Positions 1 through 9,965 are shown, numbered from the stretch's first letter. The stretch: 64,000 nt of DNA from Rubrivivax sp. (GCA_027491255.1 JAIXWM010000184.1:30669-94668), one strand, 5' to 3'. Numbers and translations: made by a program. Notes: a model not told the origin generated them from the sequence alone.

Positions 1-1
1 G

Positions 2-790
2 AGCTGGCACACCTTCGCGCTCGTCGCCCGCCGTGGCGTCGTCGTCACGCTCGACGGGCAGGGCGCCGACGAGGAACTCGCCGGCTACAGCCGCTACTTG
101 CGCAACTGGCTGGTGCACGCGCCCCTTGGCGCGGCACTGGCCGAGGCGCGGGCGCTGCTGGGCGCGATGCAGGGCTTCGGCGCGGCGGTGGGCATCGGTC
201 TGGGCGGCGCGCTGCTGCGCCGCGTGGCCGGGCGCGGCGCCGTGCACGCGCTGGCACGGCACCTGCGCATGGGCGCCGACCCGTCGCCCACACTGGCGCA
301 GGCCCTGGCCGATGACTTCGAGACCCACCTGCGCAACCTGCTGCTCTATGCCGACAAGACGGCCATGGCCTGGTCGGTGGAGTCGCGCATGCCCTTCATG
401 GACTACCGCATCGTGCAGTTCCTTGCTGGCGTGCCCCCGGCCTACAAGATCCACGGCGGCTGGACCAAGTGGCTCGGCCGCCATGCGACGGCCGGCCACC
501 TGCCCGACCAGGTGGTCTGGCGGCGCGACAAGATGGGCTGGGCCATCCCCGAGCCGGTGTGGTTCGAGGGGCCGCTGCGGTCCTGGCTCGCCGGCAAGCT
601 GGCGGCCAGCGCCTTTGCGACCGATGTCGCGCGCCAGGCCGGCGTCGACCCGGCCGCCGCGCCGCTGTCCCAACGCCTGCGCCTTCTCAACCTCGCCACC
701 TGGCACCGACTGTTCTTCGAGGAGGCGGGGCGCCCGGGCCGCGCACTCGGCCGCGGGATGCAGCTCGGACCGCGGGAGGCCGCGCCGTGA
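2..790 (+). CDS. asparagine synthase (glutamine-hydrolysing), C-terminal part, truncated by window edge
   Basis: Open frame from base 2; LDGQGADEELAGY matches the asparagine-synthase ATP-binding SGGxDS/GxGADE-type region; later ADKTAMAWSVESRMPFMDYRIVQF is typical. Confidence 0.88.
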   Translation, partial: SWHTFALVARRGVVVTLDGQGADEELAGYSRYLRNWLVHAPLGAALAEARALLGAMQGFGAAVGIGLGGALLRRVAGRGAVHALARHLRMGADPSPTLAQALADDFETHLRNLLLYADKTAMAWSVESRMPFMDYRIVQFLAGVPPAYKIHGGWTKWLGRHATAGHLPDQVVWRRDKMGWAIPEPVWFEGPLRSWLAGKLAASAFATDVARQAGVDPAAAPLSQRLRLLNLATWHRLFFEEAGRPGRALGRGMQLGPREAAP

Positions 791-1917
791 GCCGCGTCGT
801 TCACGTCACCACCGTGCACCCGCGCGACGACATCCGCATCTTCCGCAAGGAGTGCGTTTCGCTGGCGCGCGCCGGCTACGAGGTGGTGCAGGTCGTCGGT
901 GACGGGCAGGGCGCCGCGGTGGTGGACGGTGTTCGCACCGTCGACATCGGCGCGCGCCCGGCGGGCCGGCTCGCGCGCATGCGCCGGCAGCCGGCCGCCG
1001 CGCTGGCCGCGGTGCGCCGGGAGCGGCCGGCGCTGGTGCATCTCCACGACCCGGAGCTGCTGCCGCTGGGCGTCGCACTGGCGCGCGAAGGCCTGCCGGT
1101 GGTCTACGACGCGCACGAGGACGTGCCGCGCCAGATCCTCACCAAGCAGTGGATCCCGGCCGCGCTGCGCCCGGGGGTCTCGCGCGCCTTCGAGGTCTAC
1201 GAGAACCGGCAGGTGCGCCAGCTCGCGGCGGTGAGCGCGGCCACGCCGCACATCGCCGAGCGCTTCGCGCAGGTGGCCAGGCTGGCCGTGAATGTCGGCA
1301 ACTACCCCTTCGAGGACGAGCTCGCGCCAGCCGCCGGTGCCCGGCCGCGCGAACGCATGGTCTGCTACGTCGGCGGCCTGATGCGCACGCGCGGCCTGCT
1401 GCAGATGGTGCGCGCCGTGGCGCTGGTGCCCGGGCTGCGCCTCGTGCTGTGCGGTCGCTTCGAGGACGCCGCCCTCGAAGCCGCGGTGCGTGCCGAGCCG
1501 GGCTGGGGGCGGGTGCAGTGGCTGGGGCAGGTGGGGCGCGAGCAGGTGCGCGAGGTGATGGCGTGCGCCAGCGCCGGGCTGGTGACGCTGCTGCCCATGC
1601 CCAGCTACCTCGACGCGCTGCCGATCAAGATGTTCGAGTACATGTCGGCCGGGCTGCCGGTGGTGGCCTCGGACTTCCCGCTGTGGCGCGGCATCGTCCA
1701 GCGCCACCGCTGTGGCGTGGTCGTCGATCCGGCCGACCCGGCCGCCATCGCGGCGGCCATCGGGTCGATCCTGGACGACCCGGCGCGTGCCCAGGCCATG
1801 GGCGAGGCGGGCCGTGCGGCGGTCCTCACCGCCTACCGCTGGCCCGTGGCCGAGCGCGAGCTGCTCGCGCTCTACGATCGCCTCATCGGGCCGCCGTCGA
1901 CGGCCGCCGCGCGATGA
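787..1917 (+). CDS. glycosyltransferase (GT4-like)
   Basis: GTG start overlaps previous stop by 4 nt; HLHDPELLPLG, VYDAHEDVPRQ and late KMFEYMSAGLPVVASDFPLWR are GT-B features. Confidence 0.88.
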   Translation: MSRVVHVTTVHPRDDIRIFRKECVSLARAGYEVVQVVGDGQGAAVVDGVRTVDIGARPAGRLARMRRQPAAALAAVRRERPALVHLHDPELLPLGVALAREGLPVVYDAHEDVPRQILTKQWIPAALRPGVSRAFEVYENRQVRQLAAVSAATPHIAERFAQVARLAVNVGNYPFEDELAPAAGARPRERMVCYVGGLMRTRGLLQMVRAVALVPGLRLVLCGRFEDAALEAAVRAEPGWGRVQWLGQVGREQVREVMACASAGLVTLLPMPSYLDALPIKMFEYMSAGLPVVASDFPLWRGIVQRHRCGVVVDPADPAAIAAAIGSILDDPARAQAMGEAGRAAVLTAYRWPVAERELLALYDRLIGPPSTAAAR

Positions 1918-3209
1918 ACATCCTCTACCTCAACCACTACGCCGGCACACCCGGGCTGGGCATGGAGTACCGGCCCTACCACCTGGCACGCGAATGGGTG
2001 CGCCTCGGACACCGTGTGCAGGTGCTGGCGGCCGACTTCTCGCACGTGCGCACCCGCCAGCCCGCCGCCGGTGACGAGACGATCGCAGGCATCGCCTGGC
2101 GCTGGTACCGCACCCCGGCCTACCAGGGCAACGGCCTGGGCCGCGCGCGCAACATCGCAGCCTTCCTCGGTGCGGTGTGGCGCGACACGCCACGGCTCGT
2201 GCGCGATTTCCGGCCCGACGCGGTGATCGCCTCCAGCACCTACCCGATGGACTTCTGGATCGCGCGCCGCATCGCGCGCCGTTGCGGTGCGCGTCTGGTG
2301 CACGAGGTGCATGACCTGTGGCCGCTGTCGCCCATCGAGCTGTCGGGCATGTCGCCGCGGCACCCGTTCGCGCTGCTGTGCCAGGCGGCCGAGGACGCCG
2401 CCTGCCGCGACGCCCACCTCGTCGTCTCGGTGCTGCCCCGGGTGCACGAGCACCTGCGCGCGCGCGGGCTCGACCTGCGCCGCCTGCTGATCGTGCCCAA
2501 CGGCATCGACCCGCAGGAGTGGGCCGGCCCGTCCGAGCCGCTGCGCGCCGACGTGGCGGCCGTGCTGGCCGACAGCCGCGCCGCCGGCCGCACGGTGGTC
2601 GGCTACGCGGGTTCCATGGGTCTGCCCAACGCGCTGGACACGCTGCTCGATGCCGCCGCGCTGCTGCGCGGCGAGGCGGTGCAGATCGTGCTCGTCGGTG
2701 ACGGGCACGAGCGCCAGCGGCTGGCCGGCCGGATCGCGGCGCAGCAGCTTGTGGGGGTGAGCCTGCTGCCTGCCATCCCGAAAGCGCAGGTGCCGGCCTT
2801 CCTCGGCGCGGTCGACATCGCCTACCTCGGCTGGCGGCGTCAGCCGCTGTACCGCTTCGGCATCGCGCCGAACAAGCTGATGGACTACATGATGGCGGGC
2901 TGTGCCGTGCTGCACGCGGTGGAGGCCGGCAACGACCCGGTGGCCGAGGCGGGCTGCGGCCTGACCGTCGCGCCGGAAGATCCCGGTGCCGTCGCGCGCG
3001 GGGTGCTCGAACTGGCCGCGCTGCCGCTGGCGCAGCGCCGGGCGCTGGGCGCGCGCGGCCGTGCGCATGTGCTCGCGCACCACACCTACCCGGTGCTGGC
3101 ACGGCGCTTCGCGCAGGCCCTGGCTGGAGAAGACGCGCAGCCGCCTCCCGTGTTCCTGTCCCCCTCGGGGAGAGAGCCGGGCGCAGCCCGGCCCGGGAAG
3201 CGCCCGTGA
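1914..3209 (+). CDS. glycosyltransferase (GT4-like)
   Basis: ATG overlaps previous stop (ATGA); MNILYLNHYAGTPGLGMEYRPYHLAREW..., IVPNGIDPQEW, APNKLMDYMMAG. Confidence 0.88.
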   Translation: MNILYLNHYAGTPGLGMEYRPYHLAREWVRLGHRVQVLAADFSHVRTRQPAAGDETIAGIAWRWYRTPAYQGNGLGRARNIAAFLGAVWRDTPRLVRDFRPDAVIASSTYPMDFWIARRIARRCGARLVHEVHDLWPLSPIELSGMSPRHPFALLCQAAEDAACRDAHLVVSVLPRVHEHLRARGLDLRRLLIVPNGIDPQEWAGPSEPLRADVAAVLADSRAAGRTVVGYAGSMGLPNALDTLLDAAALLRGEAVQIVLVGDGHERQRLAGRIAAQQLVGVSLLPAIPKAQVPAFLGAVDIAYLGWRRQPLYRFGIAPNKLMDYMMAGCAVLHAVEAGNDPVAEAGCGLTVAPEDPGAVARGVLELAALPLAQRRALGARGRAHVLAHHTYPVLARRFAQALAGEDAQPPPVFLSPSGREPGAARPGKRP

Positions 3210-3967
3210 AACCCCGGTCCGAGACCGAGGCGGTGGCCGAGCGCTATGCGCGTCGGGCGGCGACGGGCCTGTACGACCCGGCCCGCCCCGAAGTGCGCCA
3301 CATGCTCGATGAGCGCGAGCGTGCGCTGCGCCGCCGCTTCGCGCGTCTGGGATGGCACGACCTGGACGAGCGGCGTGTGCTGGAGGTCGGCTGCGGCGCC
3401 GGTGGCAACCTGCAGCGGCTGCTGCAGATGGGATTCCGCGCCGAGCACCTGGCCGGCGTCGAGCTGCTGCCAGGGCGCTTCGAGCTTGCGCGCGCGGCGC
3501 TGCCGGCGCCCGTCCGCCTCATCCAGGGCGATGCCTGCGAGCTGGACTGGCCCGCGCACAGCGTGGACGCGGTGCTGGTGGCCACGGTCTTCTCCTCGCT
3601 CCTGGACGAGGCCTTCCAGCGGCGCCTGGCCACGGCCTTGTGGCGCTGGGTCCGGCCTGGCGGCGGCGTGCTCTGGTACGACTTCACCGTCGACAACCCG
3701 CGCAACCCCGACGTTCGCGGCGTGCCGCTGCGGCGCATCGCCGCGCTCTTCCCCGAGGGGCGGCTGGCGCACGAGCGGGTGACCTTGGCCCCGCCGCTGG
3801 CGCGTCTGGCCTGCCGCATCCATCCCGGCGCCTATGGCGTGCTGAACGCGCTGCCCTGGCTGCGCACCCACGTCCTGGCCTGGGTGGAAAAGCCCGACAA
3901 TCGAGGCTTGGCCTCCACTCCCGCTGGGCGGCCCACCGCGTCCGACGCCGGGCGCTCCTCGCCGTGA
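3206..3967 (+). CDS. class I SAM-dependent methyltransferase
   Basis: [19 protein letters not shown] motif I; GTG start with 4-nt overlap. Confidence 0.85.
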   Translation: MKPRSETEAVAERYARRAATGLYDPARPEVRHMLDERERALRRRFARLGWHDLDERRVLEVGCGAGGNLQRLLQMGFRAEHLAGVELLPGRFELARAALPAPVRLIQGDACELDWPAHSVDAVLVATVFSSLLDEAFQRRLATALWRWVRPGGGVLWYDFTVDNPRNPDVRGVPLRRIAALFPEGRLAHERVTLAPPLARLACRIHPGAYGVLNALPWLRTHVLAWVEKPDNRGLASTPAGRPTASDAGRSSP

Positions 3968-5133
3968 ACCGCCCCGCCGTCCCTGCCGACTTCCTGCCCT
4001 TTGCCTTGCCCGAGATCGGCGAGGAGGAGATCGCCGAGGTCGTGGACACGCTGCGATCGGGCTGGATCACGACCGGGCCGAAAGCGCGCCGCTTCGAGTC
4101 CGACTTCGCCGCCTTCCTGGGCGAGCCGGGGCTGCACTGCGTGGCGGTGAATTCGGCCACCGCCGGCTTGCACCTCGCGCTCGAGGCCTTGGGCATCGGT
4201 CCCGGCGACGAGGTGTTGACGACGACCCACACCTTCACCGCCACGGCCGAGGTCGCGCGCTACCTGGGCGCGGACGTGAAGCTGGTCGATTGCGACGCGG
4301 CGACACTGAACATCGACCCGGCGGCGGTGGAGGCGGCCGTCGGCCCGCGCACGAAGGCGCTGGTGCCGGTGCACTACGCGGGGCTGGCGGCCGACATGCC
4401 GCGGCTGCTGCAGATCGCGCGTCGGCACCGGCTGAAGGTGGTCGAGGACGCGGCGCACGCGCTGCCGGCCACCAGCGGCGGCCGTCTCGTGGGCACGCTG
4501 GGCAGCGATGCCACGGTCTTCAGCTTCTACGCCAACAAGACCATCACCACCGGCGAGGGCGGGATGCTGGTCACGCGCGATGCGCAGATCGCGGCGCGCG
4601 CGCGCGTGATGCGCCTGCACGGCATCAGCCGTGACGCCTTCGACCGCTTCAGCGCCCAGGTGCCGAGCTGGTACTACGAGATCGTCGCACCGGGCTTCAA
4701 GTACAACCTGACCGACATCGCCGCAGCCCTGGGGCTGCACCAGCTGCGCCGCACACGCGAATTCCAGCGCCGGCGCCAAGGACTCGCGCAGGCCTACGAC
4801 GCCGCGCTGTCGGGATTGCCGCTGCAGTTGCCGGCGCAAGCGCCCCAGGGCGAGCAGCACGCCTGGCATCTGTACGTCGTGCGCCTGGCCGACGATGCGC
4901 GCGTGGCGCGTGACCGGGTGATCGAGCGGCTCTACGCCGCGGGCATCGGCTGCAGCGTGCACTACATTCCCCTGCACCTGCAGCCCTACTGGCGCGAGCG
5001 CTACGGCCTGCAGGCCCGGCACTTCCCTCGCAGTCAGCGTGCCTTCGAGCGCATGATCAGCCTGCCGCTGTACACGCGCATGCGCGAGACCGACGTCGAG
5101 CGCGTGGCGCAGGCCCTGCGGGCCGTGCTCTAG
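3964..5133 (+). CDS. DegT/DnrJ/EryC1/StrS family PLP aminotransferase
   Basis: [59 protein letters not shown]. Confidence 0.93.
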   Translation: MNRPAVPADFLPFALPEIGEEEIAEVVDTLRSGWITTGPKARRFESDFAAFLGEPGLHCVAVNSATAGLHLALEALGIGPGDEVLTTTHTFTATAEVARYLGADVKLVDCDAATLNIDPAAVEAAVGPRTKALVPVHYAGLAADMPRLLQIARRHRLKVVEDAAHALPATSGGRLVGTLGSDATVFSFYANKTITTGEGGMLVTRDAQIAARARVMRLHGISRDAFDRFSAQVPSWYYEIVAPGFKYNLTDIAAALGLHQLRRTREFQRRRQGLAQAYDAALSGLPLQLPAQAPQGEQHAWHLYVVRLADDARVARDRVIERLYAAGIGCSVHYIPLHLQPYWRERYGLQARHFPRSQRAFERMISLPLYTRMRETDVERVAQALRAVL

Positions 5134-5265
5134 CGGCGCCGGGCGCGCGCTGCGGCGCGTTGCTGCTCCAGTGCTGCGCAAGCGCAAGCGCTGTCCCGCC
5201 GTCCGCCCCGAACATGAAGCCGTCCATCGACAAGCCGCGTCGTCGCGACGCACGGAGCCGACTTC

Positions 5266-5706
5266 ATGAACCGCAAGCCTTCCCTTTCCCTGGCCGCCGC
5301 GCTTGTGCTGGCTGCCACGGCCACCCTCGCGCAGTCCCAGTCCCCTGCGCCCAGCGCTGGCGCCATGACGCGCCAGGAGGTCAAGATCGAGCGCGACGAA
5401 TTCATGCGCTCGCACCAGTGGGACAACGCCTACGGCAACTGGGTCCTCAAGCCCGGCTTCGAGGCTCCGGCCGGGATGAAGACACGCGCGGAGATCAAGG
5501 CTGCGCGTGACGAATTCCTGCGCACGCACCGCTGGGATCCCTCGGGTGACGTCTGGCAGCCGATTCCCGAGGGGCCGCGCGAACTCAGCAAGCTCACGCG
5601 CGAGCAGATGCGCATCGAGACCCGGGAGTTCTTGCGCACGCACGACTGGGACGTGGCCGAGGAACGCTGGGTCGACAAGCGGCCGGCCAAGGCGCGCAAG
5701 CGGTGA
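5266..5706 (+). CDS. small secreted/periplasmic protein with three internal TRxE...RxEFhRTHxWD repeats
   Basis: Signal peptide-like N-terminus MNRKPSLSLAAALVLAATATLAQ; three approx. 40-aa repeats visible by eye. Confidence 0.75.
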   Translation: MNRKPSLSLAAALVLAATATLAQSQSPAPSAGAMTRQEVKIERDEFMRSHQWDNAYGNWVLKPGFEAPAGMKTRAEIKAARDEFLRTHRWDPSGDVWQPIPEGPRELSKLTREQMRIETREFLRTHDWDVAEERWVDKRPAKARKR

Positions 5707-6054
5707 CATTGCAGGTTCTGGGGCCCCCGCCAACTGGGCTGCCCTGTGGTTCTGACGGGCACGCAGTCCCATGGAGGCAAGATCGGCTGCGTGCACCGCA
5801 CCGTGTCCAAATGGGCGAGTCGGACCAGGGCGCGACGGTGGTGGGGGGACTATGTTGGAGATGGCCACGCTGCGCTTGGAGCCCCTGTCCACGATGATCG
5901 GGAGATGCAATGTCTGCACTGCGTCCCGCCGGCACAAGCCGAGGCAAACTACGGTCGTCACCCCACCGCGCAGCTTGAAGCGGCGGGTGAACTGACCCCT
6001 TGTCTCAACGAGCCGCTGCGGACACCGCAGCGGCTCACTTGCCGATGACTCACC

Positions 6055-6657
6055 GTGTGCAAGCGTGGATTCGATCTGCTCCTGGCCGCGGCCGGCCTGC
6101 TGCTGCTGAGCCCGCTGTTCCTGGTGGTGGCGCTCTGTATACGGCTCGACTCTCCAGGTCCGGTGTTCTTCCGCCAGGAGCGGGTGGGCCGGGGCGGCAG
6201 GCTGTTCCGCATCCACAAGTTCAGGACCATGGTGGCCGATGCGCCGGCACGAGGGCCCGGCCTGACGATCGGTGCCGATCCGCGCGTCACCCGCGTCGGC
6301 CGGTGGCTGCGGCGGACCAAGATCGATGAACTGGCCCAACTGCTGGACGTGCTGGCCGGACAGATGAGCTTGGTCGGGCCGCGCCCGGAACTGCCGCGCT
6401 ACGTGGCGTTGTACCCGCCGCTCTTGCGTGAACAGCTGCTGGGCGTGCGCCCCGGCATCACGGACCCCGCGTCGCTGAAGTACGCCGACGAGGCGAGCTT
6501 GCTCGCCGCCGCTGCCGATCCCGAACGTGAGTACACGCAGGTGCTGCTGCCCGCCAAGCTGCAGGCGTCGGCCGACTATCTGCGCAGCGCGACGCTGGCC
6601 AGCGATATGGCTGTGCTGGCCCGCACCGCCGCGCTGCTTTTCGGCCGGCGCCGTTGA
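6055..6657 (+). CDS. polyprenyl-phosphate sugar-1-phosphate transferase (bacterial sugar transferase family)
   Basis: KRGFDLLLAAAGLLLLSPLFL, SPGPVFFRQERVGRGGRLFRIHKFRTM, KIDELAQLLDVLAGQMSLVGPRPELP. Confidence 0.93.
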   Translation: MCKRGFDLLLAAAGLLLLSPLFLVVALCIRLDSPGPVFFRQERVGRGGRLFRIHKFRTMVADAPARGPGLTIGADPRVTRVGRWLRRTKIDELAQLLDVLAGQMSLVGPRPELPRYVALYPPLLREQLLGVRPGITDPASLKYADEASLLAAAADPEREYTQVLLPAKLQASADYLRSATLASDMAVLARTAALLFGRRR

Positions 6658-6682
6658 ACACGCCGGCGGGCCCGCCGAGTCC

Positions 6683-7450
6683 TCAATGGAAAGGCGCGGT
6701 GGGGTAGGGCCGAAGATCCGCCGGCTCGATCTTCAGCCAGGCGGTGCTGTTCTGCACCCGGGCCTTGCGCTCGACCATGTGCATCAGCGTGTAGCGGCTG
6801 CGGCGCACCTGCTGCCACAGCGCTTCGTGCTGGTCGGGGGCCGTCGTTCGCAGCAGCATGCCCGGCACCTTGCCCGCGTTCAGCTGTGCGGTCAGCAATT
6901 CCAGCAGCGCATACGACGGGAACGAGGTCGATGCCGAGTCGATGAAGATCGAGCTGCTGTCGGCCATGCGTGGCATGAAGTGGCCCAGGATCTCCAGGAT
7001 GTCGTTCGGGCCGTGCCGGAAGTCCGAGAACAGCCAGTCCAGCTTCTGTCCGAGCACGGGGTAGGGCGGCATCGTGCGGCCGATGAACTCGAGATGGTCC
7101 TGCAGGCCGAAGCCCGCGACGATGTCGGCCATGTAGCCGGCGAAGTCCATGCCCCGCTGCGCCTGGGTGAACAGATCGGGCGAGTGGCCCAGGATTGCAG
7201 GCCAGTCCTGGCCGCTGTCGATGGTCCAGATTCTTCCGACGCCGACTTCCTTCATCGCCTGCGCGACCCACAGCGCCGTCGCGCCCAGGCCCGTGCCGAG
7301 TTCGACCACGGCCAGCGGCGTCTGCATCTTCACCAGCGCGTACAGGAACATCGACCAATCCTCGGTGCCGTAGACCGGACCGATGCGGTCGGTATGGGCC
7401 TTCAGGCGGGCGAAGGACTGGGCTTGCGCGAGGGCGGTGTCGTCGTTCAT
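6683..7450 (-). CDS. class I SAM-dependent methyltransferase (O-methyltransferase-like)
   Basis: AVVELGTGLGATALWVAQAM...IWTIDSGQDW. Confidence 0.75.
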   Translation of the reverse strand: MNDDTALAQAQSFARLKAHTDRIGPVYGTEDWSMFLYALVKMQTPLAVVELGTGLGATALWVAQAMKEVGVGRIWTIDSGQDWPAILGHSPDLFTQAQRGMDFAGYMADIVAGFGLQDHLEFIGRTMPPYPVLGQKLDWLFSDFRHGPNDILEILGHFMPRMADSSSIFIDSASTSFPSYALLELLTAQLNAGKVPGMLLRTTAPDQHEALWQQVRRSRYTLMHMVERKARVQNSTAWLKIEPADLRPYPTAPFH

Positions 7451-7469
7451 CGGTGCACTCGGCGGGGGT

Positions 7470-8819
7470 TCAACGGGTCGCGCCCGGGCGCGCAGACAGA
7501 TCGAAGGCCAGGCTCAGGCGCGGTTGCGCACTGGAAAACGGCACGGTGTGGTGCCATTGCCAGGCCGGGAAGATGACGAGCATGCCCGGCTGGGGGGCGA
7601 TGCCGAAAGGCTCCGGCGGTGCATCGAGCGGGAACAGCGGGTCGGGCTCACCAAAGCACAGCCGGCCGGCGTCGCCTTCGCCGCGCGCCACGATCTCGGG
7701 CACGGCCGGGTAGTAGACCGCGCTGAGCAGACCGCCTGGGTGGATGTGCGGCGTCTCATAGCCTCCGTCGTGCATCAGCACGGCCCAGCCGCGCAGTTCG
7801 AGCGTGGCATCGACGAGCCGGCCCAGCGGATGCGGGCGGCTCCGCATCCCGTCCAGGTAATCGCGCAGCCGGTCCAGGATCCACCACGCCAGGGGCGGGA
7901 TCGGGCCGGACGCGTTCTCGAGCAGGTTCTCGATGCGCCGGCCGTTGTGCGTGGCCTGGCCGCGGTGCGAGCCGAGTTCGGGGTGGGCCTGGACATGCTG
8001 CAGGATGGCCGCGTTGAAGGACGGCACGTCGGCCCATCCTGCAGGGGCCTGTTCGAGCCGGTGCACGCGCAGCCAGCGCCGGCTGTCGTCGACTTCCGCG
8101 GCCTCCTCGGTGCGGCCGAGCTGGCGCAGCGCGATGCAGCGCAGCGCGATGTCGTAGCCGTCGTAGGCCCGCTGCCGGCGATGGGCCTCGACGAGCGCCA
8201 GCGCCTGCGCCGCCTCACCGCGCTTGAGGTGCAGTCCCACCAGAGCCTGGTATGCCGCATCCTGCCGCGGGTCCAGGCGCAGGCACTCGCGAAGGTGGGT
8301 CTCGGCCTCGGTGAGCCGGCCCTGGACCAGCCGCGTGTGCCCGAGGTGGTACTGCGCTGCCGACAGCTGCGGCCAGCGGCGCGTGATCATCGCGTAGCCT
8401 TCGGCGGCGGCGTCCAGGTGCCCCAGGTCCTGCGCCAGGAGCCAGCGGTTGAGCTGCACCAGCGGGTCGTCGGGCAGGCGCGACGCGGCTTCGATGGCCA
8501 GGGCGAGCGCCTGGTCCATGCGCCCCAGCACCCGCAGCAGTCCGGCCAGATTCGTGGCGGCCAAGGGGTCGTGCGGCGCCAGGTGGCGGGCCTGCCCCAT
8601 GGCTTGCAGCGCCAGGGGATAGCGCTTCTGCTCCATGGCGACCGCGCCCAGACCGAGCCAGGCCTGCGCGTTTCCGGGGTCGGCCCGCGCCGCCGCCGCG
8701 AATGCGCGTGCGGCGGCGTCCCACTGCCGGCGGCCGGCAGCCTCGGCGCCCGCCTCCATCAACGCCGCTGGCTGTTCGGCCACCGCCAGAGCGGAATCGG
8801 GCGGAGCAGCATTGGCCAT
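7470..8819 (-). CDS. TPR-repeat protein with C-terminal putative 2OG-Fe(II) oxygenase domain
   Basis: Alanine-rich TPR helices, then YETPHIHPGGLLSAVYYPAVP...GMLVIFPAWQWHHTVPF with His/Asp/His-type metal residues. Confidence 0.78.
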   Translation of the reverse strand: MANAAPPDSALAVAEQPAALMEAGAEAAGRRQWDAAARAFAAAARADPGNAQAWLGLGAVAMEQKRYPLALQAMGQARHLAPHDPLAATNLAGLLRVLGRMDQALALAIEAASRLPDDPLVQLNRWLLAQDLGHLDAAAEGYAMITRRWPQLSAAQYHLGHTRLVQGRLTEAETHLRECLRLDPRQDAAYQALVGLHLKRGEAAQALALVEAHRRQRAYDGYDIALRCIALRQLGRTEEAAEVDDSRRWLRVHRLEQAPAGWADVPSFNAAILQHVQAHPELGSHRGQATHNGRRIENLLENASGPIPPLAWWILDRLRDYLDGMRSRPHPLGRLVDATLELRGWAVLMHDGGYETPHIHPGGLLSAVYYPAVPEIVARGEGDAGRLCFGEPDPLFPLDAPPEPFGIAPQPGMLVIFPAWQWHHTVPFSSAQPRLSLAFDLSARPGATR

Positions 8820-8849
8820 CGGGCGTGGACGGTAGGCCTCAGCCCATGG

Positions 8850-9965
8850 CTACGCGCGTCGTGGCAGGAGCCGGCGACGTGCGGCGTGGAGCCAGCCCGG
8901 TGAGCGGAAGCGCACGATGCGCCAGTACAGGGCGAGGTAGAACACGATGAAACCGGCCAGCGCCGCCATGATGAGGGGCGTGTCGTTCCAGAACAGCATG
9001 GCCGGGATGACGCCGAGCATGCACAGGAACCACAGGTAGGGCGAGGTCATCGAATTGCGCCGGGTCATTGCGCGCGTGCTGCGGTCACGGATGGCCCAGC
9101 GCAGCACACGGCGGTAGATCAGCGAGTGCAGGTGAATGCCGTCAGGCTGTCCCGGTGAGGACCCACGGCGGCGGCGGCGATAGATGGAGAAAAGGGTTTC
9201 GAAGACCGGGTAGATGCAGATCAGCAGCGGGCACAGCGGCGACACCTCGCCGGGGTTGCGCACCAGCAGCAGCAGCGCCAGTTCCGCGAACCAGAAGCCC
9301 AGGAAGTACGCGCCACCGTCGCCCAGGAAGATGAGTCCGGCCGGAAAATTCCAGACGAAGAAGCCGAGCGTGGCGCCGACACCGGCCAGTGCCATCGTCA
9401 TGATCAAGGGGTCGCCGACCTGATAGGCCACATAGGCCAAGGCGGCGAGCATGATCACGGCGCACATGGACGCCAGGCCGTTGAAGCCGTCGATGATGTT
9501 GACGGCGTTGGCGATGCCGGCCACCGCGAAGACCGACAGCGCCACTGCGAAAACGCTGAAGCTCACGACCCAGTCCAGCACGGGAATGCCGGTCTCGACG
9601 ATCACGGCACCCAGCAGCCAGCAAGCCAGCAGCGCCGACGCCATCGTCGCCAACAGGCGCGGCAGCGGGCCGATCCTCTTGAGCAGGTCTTCGGCCAGCC
9701 CGAAGGCAAAAGCGGGCGTGGCGCAGACCATCAGCCACCAGGCGGCACGCAAGTCCTGCTGGTTGGTGAGGGTGAGCACGCCCAGCGCAGCCGCCACGCC
9801 CCAGGTGATGGCAAGGCCACCAGTGCGCGGCACCGGAACGGCATGGAATTTCTGCGGCCCGTCGAGTTCCTTGTCCATGGCCTGGCCGTCTCGCACGTGC
9901 GCGGCCCGGATCAGCAGGAGACTGGCCACCAGCGCGGCGACGAAGGCAATCAGGACCGTGGTCAA
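8850..9965 (-). CDS. MraY/WecA-family undecaprenyl-phosphate glycosyl-1-phosphate transferase
   Basis: NIIDGFNGLASMCAVI, VWNFPAGLIFLGDGGAYFLGF, polytopic membrane protein. Confidence 0.9.
   Translation of the reverse strand: MTTVLIAFVAALVASLLLIRAAHVRDGQAMDKELDGPQKFHAVPVPRTGGLAITWGVAAALGVLTLTNQQDLRAAWWLMVCATPAFAFGLAEDLLKRIGPLPRLLATMASALLACWLLGAVIVETGIPVLDWVVSFSVFAVALSVFAVAGIANAVNIIDGFNGLASMCAVIMLAALAYVAYQVGDPLIMTMALAGVGATLGFFVWNFPAGLIFLGDGGAYFLGFWFAELALLLLVRNPGEVSPLCPLLICIYPVFETLFSIYRRRRRGSSPGQPDGIHLHSLIYRRVLRWAIRDRSTRAMTRRNSMTSPYLWFLCMLGVIPAMLFWNDTPLIMAALAGFIVFYLALYWRIVRFRSPGWLHAARRRLLPRRA

Noticed and set aside
5746-6048. Overlapping short ORFs in the 5707-6054 gap
   Set aside because: No SD, no domain, two frames equally open; treated as non-coding
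3832-6339. 835-aa minus-strand ORF antisense to the DegT gene and small repeat protein
   Set aside because: Complement-frame artefact over well-supported genes
6664-6677. CGGCGGGCCCGCCG palindrome between convergent sugar transferase and methyltransferase genes
   Set aside because: Probably a weak terminator stem; short, GC-only and without T tract, so not reported as a finding
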